Assembly (NCBI GenBank): GCA_964019135.1
Contig: OZ025257.1
Coordinates: 26,210,352-26,274,351, forward strand
Reading direction: 5' to 3'
DNA: 64,000 nt
Origin: Arenicola marina
Taxonomy: Eukaryota; Annelida; Polychaeta; Arenicolidae
In this document: positions 1 to 10,479 of the stretch, piece after piece
Numbering within the stretch: the first letter of the stretch is position 1
Layout: each line of letters opens with the position of its first letter
Program-made: the position numbers and the translations under genes
The notes under the pieces: model-generated
The model's database searches: none
What the model was told of the DNA's origin: nothing
Seen by the model: only the letters and a program-made list of their open reading frames with translations

Positions 1-162
1 ATCGCCGTTTTGGCCTCCTGAAGTCTCGTCGGCGAACCGAAATCTCGCGCCCGTGGCTTCCAGCCAGGGTGCGAGGTGTCGGCGTGGGGTGTGACGGGAG
101 GGGAGGGGAGAGGGGGGGGGGAGAATTGCTGGCCGCCCCGACATGGCTGGCTGGTATATATT

Positions 163-1470
163 ATATTACGTTAATGTTTGCAGATGATTTGGCTAACTGC
201 GCTGATACTGTCGGTAGGCTTCAGAAGAGCCTAGATATCTTAGAAACGTTCTGTGACAAGTGGGGTTTAAAGGTGAACATGGATAAAACCAGAGTACTAG
301 TATTCAGAAGAGGTGGTATTGTTATGGCCAACGAAAAGTGGTTTTTTTCAAGGTAAGAAAATAGCTGTTGTTTCATCCTATAAATATTTAGGTATTGTCT
401 TTACAAGTACACTTAGCTGGTCTAAAGCTGTAGCAACGTTAACTGCACAAGCCAACAGAGCGCTGTCTAGCATCTACCAGTTAGCCAAGAAAACACACGG
501 TCTCCCTGTAGATATAGCCTTTACTTTATTCGACAGAATAATCACTCCAATATTAACGTACGGCTCTGAAATATGGGGGTTTAAAGAGTATAAGGTAATC
601 GAAAAAGTTCAAATTAGATTTTGCAAACGACTCTTGGGGCTTCCTGCTCACACGGCTGATGCAGCTGCCCTGGGTGAATGCGGCAGGTACCCGCTAGCAA
701 AGATTTATCATGTAAGATGCATTAAATACTGGTTAAAGTTATTAAGAATGAGTGACGACAGATATGCCAATTGTTGTTATGTCATGTTAACGCTACTAGA
801 TGAAAATAACAGAATAACTTGGGTTACCTCAATGAGAGAATTGTTAAATAAATACAATTTTAATGACACATGGCAAAATCAAACAACAGTCATTGAAGGT
901 AGTTTCTTGACCGATTTCGCTGCAAAACTAGACCAGGACATGAAGGCCGAATGGTCTATGCAGGCACGAAACCAGAGTCGCTTAAGCGTGTACTGTACTT
1001 TAAAGATAGCCTCCAACTGGAATCATATTTGTGTAAAGTTAGTAAAGTAAAGCGCTTTGTCGATTTCGCTGTTCTGCACATAAGCTTTCTGTCGAGTTGG
1101 GACGTCGCGATGGCACCCTACTAGCAGACAGGCTTTGTACCTACTGCCTGGGAATCGGTGTTACCGTTATCGAGGATGAATTTCATGTTTTGTTGTGTTG
1201 TACCAAGTTCGCGGATATTCGTAAAATATATATTGATTCTATATTTTGGAACCCTCCAACATTTGATCTCTTTCGGACCCTAATGTGTCATAATGATGTA
1301 ACGACCCTGAGGAATTTGGCAATGTGTATATATCTTATTGAAAATCGTCTGTTCTACCACGTAAATGTATGTTTCTCAAAATACTGCGCACCATGCAAAC
1401 TGATTGTATAATTATATGTTGTGTCATTTGGGCCTTAAGGCCTTCAAGACCAAATAAACCACAACCACAA
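163..1470 (+). pseudogene. LINE (non-LTR retrotransposon) 3' fragment, copy A
   Basis: 3' part of the same LINE seen in full at 43138-47351. It begins just before the reverse transcriptase catalytic motif (LMFADDLANC) and continues through the RT thumb and a C-terminal Cys/His region (CTYC...DEFHVLLCC). The reading frame is broken: one extra base in the T-run near 345, a missing base near 1001, about 11 bases missing near 1040-1050, and a 2-base deletion near 1350, all relative to copy B. The element ends with AATAAA (1453-1458) and an ACCACAACCACAA-type tail. It is dead, and its 5' end coincides with the duplication boundary. Confidence 0.88.
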
Positions 1471-2342
1471 TGTAGGTTTGGAAAAGCTATTATAATGTTG
1501 ACGGCCATCTTTGGCTCGTGTGAGAGAGCACGGGTCTCCCTGGGGAAGGGAGAGGTGGGGATGGGGCACTCTTGCACACTGTGCGTTTTCAGGGCGTGGG
1601 GGGTGGAGGGGGCGTCTTGGACCCGCGGCTATAGGCTCATATTCATAAGCCTGTCGTAATAAAGTCTGTCCGTGCTGAATAGCCAGCCCCTCAAGCTCGT
1701 GGCAGTTTAGTATTTACCATGTCAACCTATTAGACATTCACTTACATAACGGCAATTTGTAAAACATATATTTGCTGAGTGTAATTTTTATTCCCTCATA
1801 CAAGCCTCCGTTTTCACTCGTCACGAAGCTTTGCGTAGAGCTGAATATGGTATATGACTTAATGCCCGTCTACTTATTCGAAAGTTTTTCGAATAGCCAA
1901 CAAAATAGGTTTAAATTAAGTTCGCCCGAAACACCAACATGTCTATACACACCGTTTGGCGATATGACACGCTTGTTGTGCGCCACTCGTGGTTAAGCTT
2001 CTATAATTGGCAGTGTCAGTGGTCCGACTAGCTGTGATTGTAAAGGCACTCACAGAATGTGCTCATTTTCACATATTTCTCGAATGATTTCACGATTGAT
2101 TTGGACGATTGTCTCGGCGACTCCTGAGTTAGTAGCTGCAGCACCGCGACGGAGTGGGTAAGTTAATTACGGCGATACCATACCTTACAAAGGACCGACA
2201 TTCCCAAATTAAGTGACGGAGGGTAAATGTACATCAAAGGTGTCGAGATTGATCCCCTCGGATGGGCCAGCGATGACAGCCCGGTCCATGAGACCGTTGG
2301 CGTATAACCCCTCCCCCCCCCCTCCCCCCACAGTGTGGGGCC

Positions 2343-2370
2343 CACACACACACACACACACACACACACA
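2343..2370. repeat. (CA)n microsatellite, copy A
   Basis: Uninterrupted CA dinucleotide run of about 28 bases. The matching run in copy B at 48224-48253 is a little longer, as expected for slippage between two copies or alleles. Confidence 0.95.
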
Positions 2371-2814
2371 ACCCCCCTGCCCCACAAGAAAAACAACCCC
2401 AATAAATTGTTTTGTCGTATTCCAAATAACGATCTATTTTAAGACTAGGGAGGCCCAGTTAGTTCCACACCTGTCCAAAAGAGGGCGACCATGTCGACAA
2501 GACGCCGCAAACACCATTAGTGGACCCGACACTGGCCGCATGCCCCATGGCTGACCTCCTGTTTTCAAGTTTCGCTGACTCCGTGTCGATGATTCAGTCA
2601 AGAGACGGTTCAGTTCGAATGCGATGATTGTCACCCCATCCGGTGTGCTCGGTTAACTGTGACCGTCCCGTACGGGACTATGAGGAATACGAGTCGTGGC
2701 TTGCTGCAGTGAGAGATCCGGCAATGGGAGAGAAGGGTTGGGGCGGGGGGGGGGGGGGGGGGAGGGTGAGGGTCAAGCTTCAGTATGAGTTTGTTTCAGC
2801 TTCAAGTTGCCTGT

Positions 2815-3140
2815 CGCTTCATCCCCTCCCCTCCCTTTAACATCCACGACTTCATCCACCTCTCCTATTCCCTCCACCCGACTCTCGTCCCCACCCCTTC
2901 GCCCCCACCCCCCCACCTTACCGCTCTCTCCACCCCGACTCCCTGCCATGCCCCCATCCTTCCCCTCCTTCCTCCCTTTACCCCTCCTCCCCGTCCATCC
3001 CCCCTCCTCCCCTCTCCCGTTCGCTCCCTTCACCTCCCCGCCCCCTCCCCCTCCCCTCCGCACCACGAGACCCAGCCTCCCACCCACGCCCCCCCCCCCC
3101 CCCCTCCTCACCACGAGTCCCAGCCTCCCACCCACCCGCC
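2815..3140. repeat. C/T-rich polypyrimidine tract, copy A
   Basis: About 325 bases made almost only of C and T on the plus strand, including a repeated CACGAGACCCAGCCTCCCAC-like motif near 3063 and 3111. Copy B has the same tract (48700-49020) with a shorter internal C-run. No coding potential. Confidence 0.85.
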
Positions 3141-4952
3141 TAGGCCGTTACCGGATCCACTGCCACTATCGTAAAAACATGTATAAAAATAATAACTTCA
3201 AATGTTATGTGTTGCTCAAAATGAGGCATGAAAAAAAACGAGCGTTGACGCCAGGACAGAGACGCTTGGACTCTATCTAGAGACGCTATCGAATATCCCA
3301 CGTCTCGCAGCGTCGAGGTAGAGAAATATGCCAGCGAAAATAAACCCAGGCGTCCGTGCAACAAACAGCGTCACCGTGATATAGAGCGGTAAACAACATT
3401 TGCATGTATCAATATATGTGAACATCGGATAGAGTTGAGCCTGGGCTGAGCTGACGCCGCGAACCCCCACGCCACAGCCCTGAGTGGGTCAGTAGCCACG
3501 ACTAGGACTTGGGGGTTGGTTGGCTGGTTTGATCGAGGGCCCCGATGCGGCTCAGCTGAAAAGAATGGTTGTAATATTCGTGTGTCAACCAAACAAAACC
3601 TGAGGGATGAATTATGCGGTGACGTCTAGCGAAGGGTGCCATGTTTTGCGAAGCATTCTGCATATGAGTGTGCTCGACATAGTCATGATTTTAGTGAAAA
3701 GTTACAATTAAACGGTGTGGGCGGGACTTGCCATGAAAGGACTAATGGCCGGATAGGGTGAGTGGGTGGAGGGGGACTGTAGAGGGGATGCGTGGCGTAG
3801 CGGTTCAGGGTGGTTGCGCAGCGTGGAGGACCCCTCGGTCATAGCGTGACGTCTGTTTGTCATCAGCGTACCGCCGCAGCACCCCCCCCCCCCACCCCCA
3901 ACACCCACCCCTGGTTGCGTGGCGTCGGCGGGCCGGGCCGCCCTACCCCTCCCTCCCCCCCCCCACTTCCGCCGGCTACACAGCTATAAGGACGTTGCGC
4001 GAGTGGCCGGGGGACTCATTGCAACTTGGGAAGCCACGATTAGAAGGGTCGCATCACATCCAGGGTTCACTTTGATTAACCCGCTGCGGAGCATTACATC
4101 GTCGCTTGACGCTGGTAACTAGAGAGGACTGATACACGCTGAAGAATCATCGTCAACCTAGGTATGTGTGAAAGCCATGCTTATCTTTGGTGCATGCCAT
4201 CGGTCGTTGCTCCACGTAGCTCCCGTATCACTCACTCCTTACTCCTTTACCACTGCAATCGTTGGTCGTTCCTCCATGTTCGAGCCGACAATTGTGTGTC
4301 AGCATAGCTCACGTAGCGCTCACCCCTACCATTTATTGCAACTGACAACCAGCGACATTGTTGACACATCCAAGGCGGACAGATTGATAGACAGCTTAAT
4401 TTTATTAGAAAACATGGCTATCTCCTTGGGCTTATGTTTGATGCTATCTCTGGTAAGGGGACCGGGCTTATGGTTCCATGTCTAGGGACCACGAAACTCA
4501 TTTATAGATTGACAAATGCGATGATTTGTGCAGTCATTCCCAACCCCTACATGATGCCATTAACTGCCTTACCTATGGACCAACGTTACACGCCACCTTG
4601 TAGAGTCACGCATTTGACTTACATGCGAGTCATCGTTGCAAGTATTTGGTGATGTAGCGATTTGGTTACCACAGAGACAGCCTATTGTCCAAATTAAGGA
4701 CAGGAATGACCCACCGAGTCTTCATCTGTGAAATGTCCGTGCCGGATCGAGCCCCCCCCCCCCTATCCCCTTATTAACATACACGATTCATCCTCCATGT
4801 TAGCAAGAAGCAGTTTTTCAATGGTGGTCCCTCTTTGACTCATTCATACGTTTACTGCGTTTATCGCTGTAATCGATTTTAGACGTTCAAACAGAGAGGA
4901 TCGGTCATATTGATAGCCCTGTATTCCCCCAAGTACCGTTGCCATATCGCTC

Positions 4953-5240
4953 GGGGCCGCCCCGGTAGCTCAGTGGGTTAAAGCTGTAGTTACCGTAGCG
5001 CTCATTTCATGGGAGCGCTCGCATTGAGTGCTCTGGTCGCCTGAGAGCCTAACGGCACGTGGGTCGGTGGTTCGAGCCCCGCTGTGGCCATGTCTGTGTG
5101 GTCGCAGGATAAAGATCCCACGTCCTTCTTCGCAAAGAGTAGGGGGTTACCCCCGGGGACATGGCTCCACTCTTCCTTCCTTCTCCCACTGACACGATAT
5201 GGCCAAAAATGGGTAAAGCGGCCTGAATATACAACCAACC
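4953..5240 (+). repeat. tRNA-derived SINE 1, copy A
   Basis: The head has a tRNA-like pol III promoter: an A box (GTAGCTCAGTGGGTTA) at 4972-4987 and a B box (GGTTCGAGCCC) at about 5070-5080, with a long spacer. The body contains a block at 5121-5172 (CTTCGCAAAGAGTAGGGGGT followed by a GGGGACATGGCTCC-like string) that recurs in the next SINE and, diverged, at 20012-20075. The 3' part has an ACACGATATGG...TAAAGCG motif. The A-to-B distance is too long for a functional tRNA, so SINE is the better call. Confidence 0.75.
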
Positions 5241-5256
5241 ATTGTACGGGTCACTC

Positions 5257-5490
5257 CATGGCGGCCTAGTTGGTAGCGTGTTCGGCTATTGTCTAGTGTG
5301 CTCTGCTGGGCCGGACCAAGCCACCGGTGCGTGGTTCGAACGCCTCCTGTGCAAATGTTTGTGTGTGCGCATAATGCATATCTTCGCAAAGAGCAGGGGG
5401 TTACTCCCCAAAACATGGCTCCTCGCTCGACCTTGACCCTTGTCGTTGTCGCGATATGACCTACATTAGTTAAAGCGTTCTATACTTAAA
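5257..5490 (+). repeat. tRNA-derived SINE 2, copy A
   Basis: Second SINE immediately downstream, with a different tRNA-like head (GCGGCCTAGTTGGTAGCGTG A-box region at 5261-5280; GTGGTTCGAACGCC B box at about 5331-5344) but the same body block (TCTTCGCAAAGAGCAGGGGG at 5381-5400, then AACATGGCTCC) and a similar 3' end (CGATATGACC...TTAAAGCG). The shared body with unlike heads suggests one SINE superfamily with interchangeable tRNA heads. Confidence 0.72.
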
Positions 5491-5653
5491 GTGACTTTGA
5501 GGAGCAGGTCGCCATTAAACACTCTTGACAACTGGACCACCAACATTTTCTCCCACCCCAACACTATTTTATGTCTTCATCTGTTCATCGGATCACTACC
5601 CATCAGCCAGGCTGTTCTGTCAGAGCTTTATTGCTAACGAAACCCCATTCACT

Positions 5654-5656
5654 ACA

Positions 5657-5686
<30 letters not shown>
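5654..5686. repeat. (CATA)n microsatellite, only in copy A
   Basis: About eight CATA units. At the same place copy B has about 120 bases of unrelated sequence (51562-51683). Flanks CATTCACT and TTGTTGACCGAGCG are shared, so this is a clean copy-specific replacement. Confidence 0.9.
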
Positions 5687-5687
<1 letters not shown>

Positions 5688-5895
5688 TGTTGACCGAGCG
5701 ACTGCATTCAGTTCGGTTTGTATTGTGAGTTGGCCCACGCGCCCCATCCCAGCTTGTACATAACCATCGTTTTAGGCCTTATTCCTCACCGCGACCACTC
5801 CTTGGTTTGGCCTTCTCATTCTATGCTCACATTTTGGCTCTGAATTACTCATTTGCAGTTTTAGTTTTGCGTGCACAGAACACACGGTGGGTCGG

Positions 5896-5949
5896 TATAA
5901 AAGGCAGTAGCCTTCTTGGCGACTTCACTCGATGCCTCTGCCACGCCAG
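5896..5949 (+). promoter_or_regulatory. Putative TATA promoter and leader exon of gene X, copy A
   Basis: TATAAAA at 5896-5902 sits about 25-30 bases upstream of an initiator-like TTCACTC (5924-5930). A short GC-rich stretch then ends in CCAG|GTAACC, a possible splice donor at 5949/5950; an alternative donor (CTAG|GTATGA) lies at 5981/5982. A good acceptor stands 10 bases before the gene X start codon (10479), so this could be a non-coding first exon joined over a ~4.5 kb intron. It is conserved in copy B. No transcript data; inference. Confidence 0.35.
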
Positions 5950-6569
5950 GTAACCAAGACTCTATAGGTTCACTGAACTAGGTATGATTTTCTATACCGT
6001 TTCAGTATTTTCACCAAGCCTATTGCTATCAGAGTCTGGTAGATCGCTGTTGGGCCATTTCGCCGCCATGCTAGCTGATCGGGGCCGCCTTCTCGACTGG
6101 GGTTTGTTATGAATCCTATGTTGTGGGGCGGCGACTCGATCGGCTAGTTTTGTGTGCGATCAGAAACAGCGATGAGACGTGAACGGCCCCTGATGAAGAC
6201 ACGTCTTATTCGGTCCCCTGAAACCTTGGTTTCAGTGTTCATCTCATATTTACCCTCACGGGGTCTCCATTTTCATTCATAAGTGTGCAATGTGGCAATT
6301 GTTCACGATTGTTCACTGTTGTTTTGGCCTATTTTTGATCTATTCTCGTTTTGGCCTGTTTTGATCCATTTCATTTTCCCCAGACCTGTTTTCATCTGTT
6401 ATATATGTTTTCCCCAGATCTATTTTTGGCCTGTTTTTATCTATTATATTGTTATTCTGGACTTACCTACAGCTTGTGGTTTACCCTGTGCCCGTGCGTT
6501 TCTTTTTTTACACACATACATACATACATGCGCCGAGGCATGACACCCTCAGGGTAACACACATCAAGG

Positions 6570-6660
6570 GACAGACCCCCACCCCCTTCCCTCCCCCCTC
6601 CCTCCCCTCCCTCCCCCCTTCCCCCTTCCCTCCAACCCCCCCCCCCCTTCCCCCCCAAAC
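6570..6660. repeat. C/T-rich tract, copy A
   Basis: Runs of C broken by CCCTT and CCCTCC; low complexity, present also at about 52563-52655. Confidence 0.8.
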
Positions 6661-7319
6661 CCCAGACTGGTGAACGGCCCATTTAGTCCAGTTCTGGGAT
6701 TGGTCCTAGTTTCTATATATCCATCATTTAAACATTTCTACCATTACATAAGTTGCGCGAAACAATTTGCATTTTAAGCGTTACGCATACCGGGTGGTGA
6801 CGTCATATATGACCAACATGTATGACATTAAACGAAATCGATAATCGATAGCTGACAAGCACAAGACCCGGTCGATATGCTGGCCCAATAGTCACCGTGA
6901 GTCTATATCATTGATCTGGCACCCCCACCCCTAGTAACTACGGAAGCCTAACAGGGCTGCGGGGCAAAGTCTAATCCAGTGAGATGTTTTTCTGTTCGCA
7001 GGAGGGTGAGGTCTTTGTCATTAATAGAATATTCTCCCTCGTCGCAAAAAAAACTAAACGATATCTTTAATCAAACGCAGAATCGCGAAGAAAAATATTC
7101 TCACTAATGCACAAACACTCGGTTTGGGCCCTCAGGATTTGAAGTGTTATGCGCAGTGACCTTTTTCAGGCTTCCGTACTAAATGCTACAGCAACTACGG
7201 CGATGTATGTAGTATCTGAACACAAGATGTGGCACTAGAGGAATGGTCCACGTGTGTTAACACACGTACGCCGATGAAATCAAATATTGACATGACAGGC
7301 CCCTCTTGTGCACATGGTG

Positions 7320-7450
7320 TCTATACGCTGGGCCGATAAACCTCCAAGGGCACTGACCTGGGCTCGGACGAGACTTGCCCCAGATGATGGCGTCAGGGGT
7401 TCGAACCCACGACCTGTTGATTAGCGTGCTTACCCACAGAGCTTGGGAAT
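7320..7450 (-). repeat. tRNA-like SINE head (minus strand), copy A
   Basis: Read on the minus strand, a B-box-like GGGTTCGAACCCC lies at 7396-7408 and an A-box-like CTGTGGGTAAGCACG at about 7427-7441, a tRNA-type spacing of pol III elements. There is no intact cloverleaf, so I call it a SINE head or tRNA pseudogene. Duplicated at about 53312-53442. Confidence 0.5.
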
Positions 7451-7794
7451 CTCCCCCGTGCGCCGATTCTGTTTGGAATGAGAAGCAACAGTTGTCAACA
7501 AAGTCAGACACGACTTGACTGCTCGGCTATCGGGTATCGGGTCGGATGTCAAAACTTACAACGAGTTACAGCTGCCGTGAATGTACCGACAGCATCGTGC
7601 AGCTGCGCAGTTACGGTGTCCTTGTTAATCTACCATAAAGTAAACTATGTCACGTTAAAAACAACAGCTTCAGGGGCTTCCCGAATGTTTATATAATTAA
7701 AAGATGTTGACACCGTCAATACGACATGCGAGAGGGTTGGTCCTTCCCGCCATCTCACTGTACAGTCTGGATCTATTTATCACGTTATTCACAT

Positions 7795-8270
7795 ACTTAT
7801 TCATCCAGCTACTTGTCAGGTTATTCATCGAGTTATTCGTGGATTTATGCATCGAGTTATTAATCGAGTTATTCATCGAGTTATTTGACTAGCTATTCAT
7901 CGAGTTATTCGACTAGCTATTCATGGAGTTATTCGTGGATTATGCGTCGAGTTATTAATCGAGTTATTAATCGAGTTATTAATCGAGTTATTAATCGAGT
8001 TATTAATCGAGTTATTAATCGAGTTATTAATCGAGTTATTAATCGAGTTATTCATCGAGTTATTCATCGAGTTATTCGACTAGCTATTTATCGAGCTATT
8101 CATCGAGTTATTCGTCAAGTTATTCATCGAGTTATTCGACTAGCTATTCATCAAGTTATTGATCGAGTTACTCATCGAGTTATTCCACTAGCTATTTATC
8201 GAGCTATTCATCGAGTTATCTACCGAACTATTCATCGAGTTATGCGTCCATTTATTAATCGATGTGTTAA
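7795..8270. repeat. 12-bp minisatellite (ATCGAGTTATTA/C), copy A
   Basis: About 40 units of a 12-base repeat with consensus ATCGAGTTATTM, interspersed with variants (GACTAGCTATTC, GTGGATTATGC, GTCAAGTTATTC). A homogeneous block of identical ATCGAGTTATTA units lies at 7956-8050. Because 12 is a multiple of three it opens an Arg-Val-Ile-Asn repeat ORF, which I treat as an artefact. Copy B (53790-54190) has fewer units. Confidence 0.95.
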
Positions 8271-10479
8271 TCTAATTACCCAGGGCGACTTGAAGATAAA
8301 TAGATAAATTACAGTTTCGCGTCGGCATGCGGAAAGGCTGATGCAACGCTGACAGAATTAAACTATCGATCGAATCCAACCACCACTCCGCCGTTTATTC
8401 CTTTCCGTGTGACGCATGTACTGACACCAGTCCCGCTTCACTGGCTGCACCGCACAAACCGGAAATAACAAGTCAGTTTTGTCCGTGGTAGAACGTTTGC
8501 TTCACCTCTTTGGTTTCGCTGCTTTTCAGGGATGGTGCCGTAAAAAACAAACGTACTTGTGACTGTGTTACCGAACCCGGGTTGCGAGTTTTGTCTCTCG
8601 CAATGCGCATCTTTTGGTGATTATGATAAACACTTGCGGCACTTTTGATAAAACTATCATTAAAAACCGTGGATCCTATACTTCATCATTGGCAAAACGT
8701 CTTACGTTCCAACGTATAATCTACGTGTTTTGTTTTTGTTGTTTTGTTTTTGATTTCCTTCAGCAAAGAGAGATACAGAATAATGTAATATCACGTAATA
8801 CTAGTGTGCAAATATATATATATAAGTTCTTCACACTGGACTGGAGATATTAATGGACTCAGTTGTTAGTATCTCAAATATATCATCATACTTAGACTGA
8901 TAGCCGGCGATGTGATCAGCATAGTATAGTTGTTTTCCAATATATTGTTTGCAACATTCTGAATTTAGGATCTTTCCGTTTGACATTTTGTGTTTATAAA
9001 TATACCATTTAACCAACAGTATGATAAAATTAAGTAGCTTCCCCGCTGGATCCGCCACTGCATGGTGACGTCATAATCGCACGACTGACTTGCCTCAAAT
9101 TGTATAGTACGAAGTTTCCTCCTACGATCTGCAAGTGAACTGCTTCCAAAGTGAAAAAAATAGTCCGGTCGCCAAAGTGGGTGGCGCTCCAGAATCTCTT
9201 AGGACTCATTACACCTCACGATTTCCAAGATCGCATCAAGTTTCTTGCGTGCTTCACATATCTGTCCATCTGGAAGGTTCGGTAAACATCTGGCTTATGT
9301 CTTGTGTTCTGCTATATCCGCTTTACCGACATATCTGTCACGAACCTTTCCATGCCGTATATTAAGGATAGAAATGTTCAACATAGTAACGCATTAAAGT
9401 CGCATTGAAATAGACCCCCCCCCCCCCTCCGCCAACACACACCCACCATACTAGTGAGCCAAATCCACAGGAACGGTCTCGGAAAAATTAACTTTGGCCC
9501 AAACATAGATGTTCTTTGTCTATTCTCTCATTTCATAATCGTTTTTTTTCCTTGGCAGGTTTAAAAATCTGGAAATGTTTACTAAATGACAGAAAAAAAA
9601 GTGCGGTTTTGGTTTACATGTGGATATAGTGAACGTTGGCCCGGCCTTGGAACTAGTCGGGTGGACACAAAATGGTCCCTTGGGAAAAGTTTTTTTTTCG
9701 TTAGATCTTGCACGTTTTGGCTGAAACCGTGAGAAACTGCTGAGCGGTGCATGGTTCTGTCCGTATGCAATTTGATGTGGTGACCGGCTTTGCCCATTGA
9801 TGCCCATATCCGTAAAATTCAGTTATGGTCTTGTAAATATTTTGTTCAAGTTTGGCAACAAAAAACATTATCATTACGCAGCGATGCGCAAGATATTGCA
9901 CCGATACAAGTACACCGACAAACTGAGTAATTATTTTTTATCAGGACGCAAATTCAGTGCAACTATATGCTTATCTCGATAGATACCTATACATACTGTC
10001 TTGTACATAACGCGGATGATTTCTAATAGGGGGCTGGAAGGGGGAGCGGGGGAAGGGGGGGGGGGGAGGCGGTCCAGTGTCCAGTGTCGATTATTAAAAA
10101 TTCTCAGTGTCAAATGTCGATTTTGAATGACGACCGGTGTCCAAGCTCGGTGTCGTTCTTTCAAAAATATGCTTCGGTGTCGCTTTTTCAGATTTTCAGT
10201 GTCGAAATTTGAGGGTCGATGTCGAATGTCGATTTTTCAAATATGCCTGGGACACGTGTCGCCAGTTGCCCTTTCCTCCTTCTAATGGGAGTAATCGTGC
10301 ATTCATTGAACAGAATTTTCGCTTCTCTAACAATTGTGTAAGATGGCATTCTAATTAGGCCAGGCCATTTATACCGCTACAATCAATTTGGCTGACGGAC
10401 CCAAACATGGGAGCCATCCCGGATAAATGAAATGTTTTAATGTATCAGATGAATCATGTTGCGTTCCTCTATTTTTTAG

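Larger units (their letters stand above)
1471..4952. other. Intergenic, low-complexity rich, no gene seen
   Basis: No coding exon is recognisable. The stretch holds a (CA)n run at 2343-2370, G and C homopolymers (2743-2762, 3090-3110, 3887-3900), and a C/T-rich tract at about 2815-3140 that opens long artificial proline/serine ORFs. A weak tRNA-like string (GGCGTAGCGGTT) lies at about 3790-3800 without a convincing B box. The same content recurs at 47352-50860 in copy B. Confidence 0.6.
5950..10479 (+). other. Putative 5'UTR intron of gene X, copy A
   Basis: No coding exon is seen. Contents: plain unique sequence 5982-6560, a C/T-rich tract 6570-6660, a minus-strand tRNA-like SINE head near 7320-7450, the 12-bp minisatellite 7795-8270, further unique AT-rich DNA, and a G-run at 10040-10070. 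It ends in a good acceptor (CCTCTATTTTTTAG|GCCGTC) at 10479. Intron status depends on the putative leader exon at 5896-5949. Confidence 0.35.

Noticed and set aside
2773..3280. Proline/serine or glycine-rich ORFs in C/T-rich tracts (also 6449, 27153-27574, 48671)
   Set aside because: Low-complexity composition opens frames on both strands; indels between the two copies break the frame freely.
4953..5090. tRNA gene on the basis of A and B boxes
   Set aside because: The boxes are too far apart and no cloverleaf with anticodon arm fits; the shared non-tRNA body marks a SINE. The same holds for 7320, 19875, 24745 and 25830.
7885..8307. 140-codon ORF with an Arg-Val-Ile-Asn repeat
   Set aside because: It is the 12-bp minisatellite read in frame. 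Copy B has contracted and has no equivalent ORF of this length.
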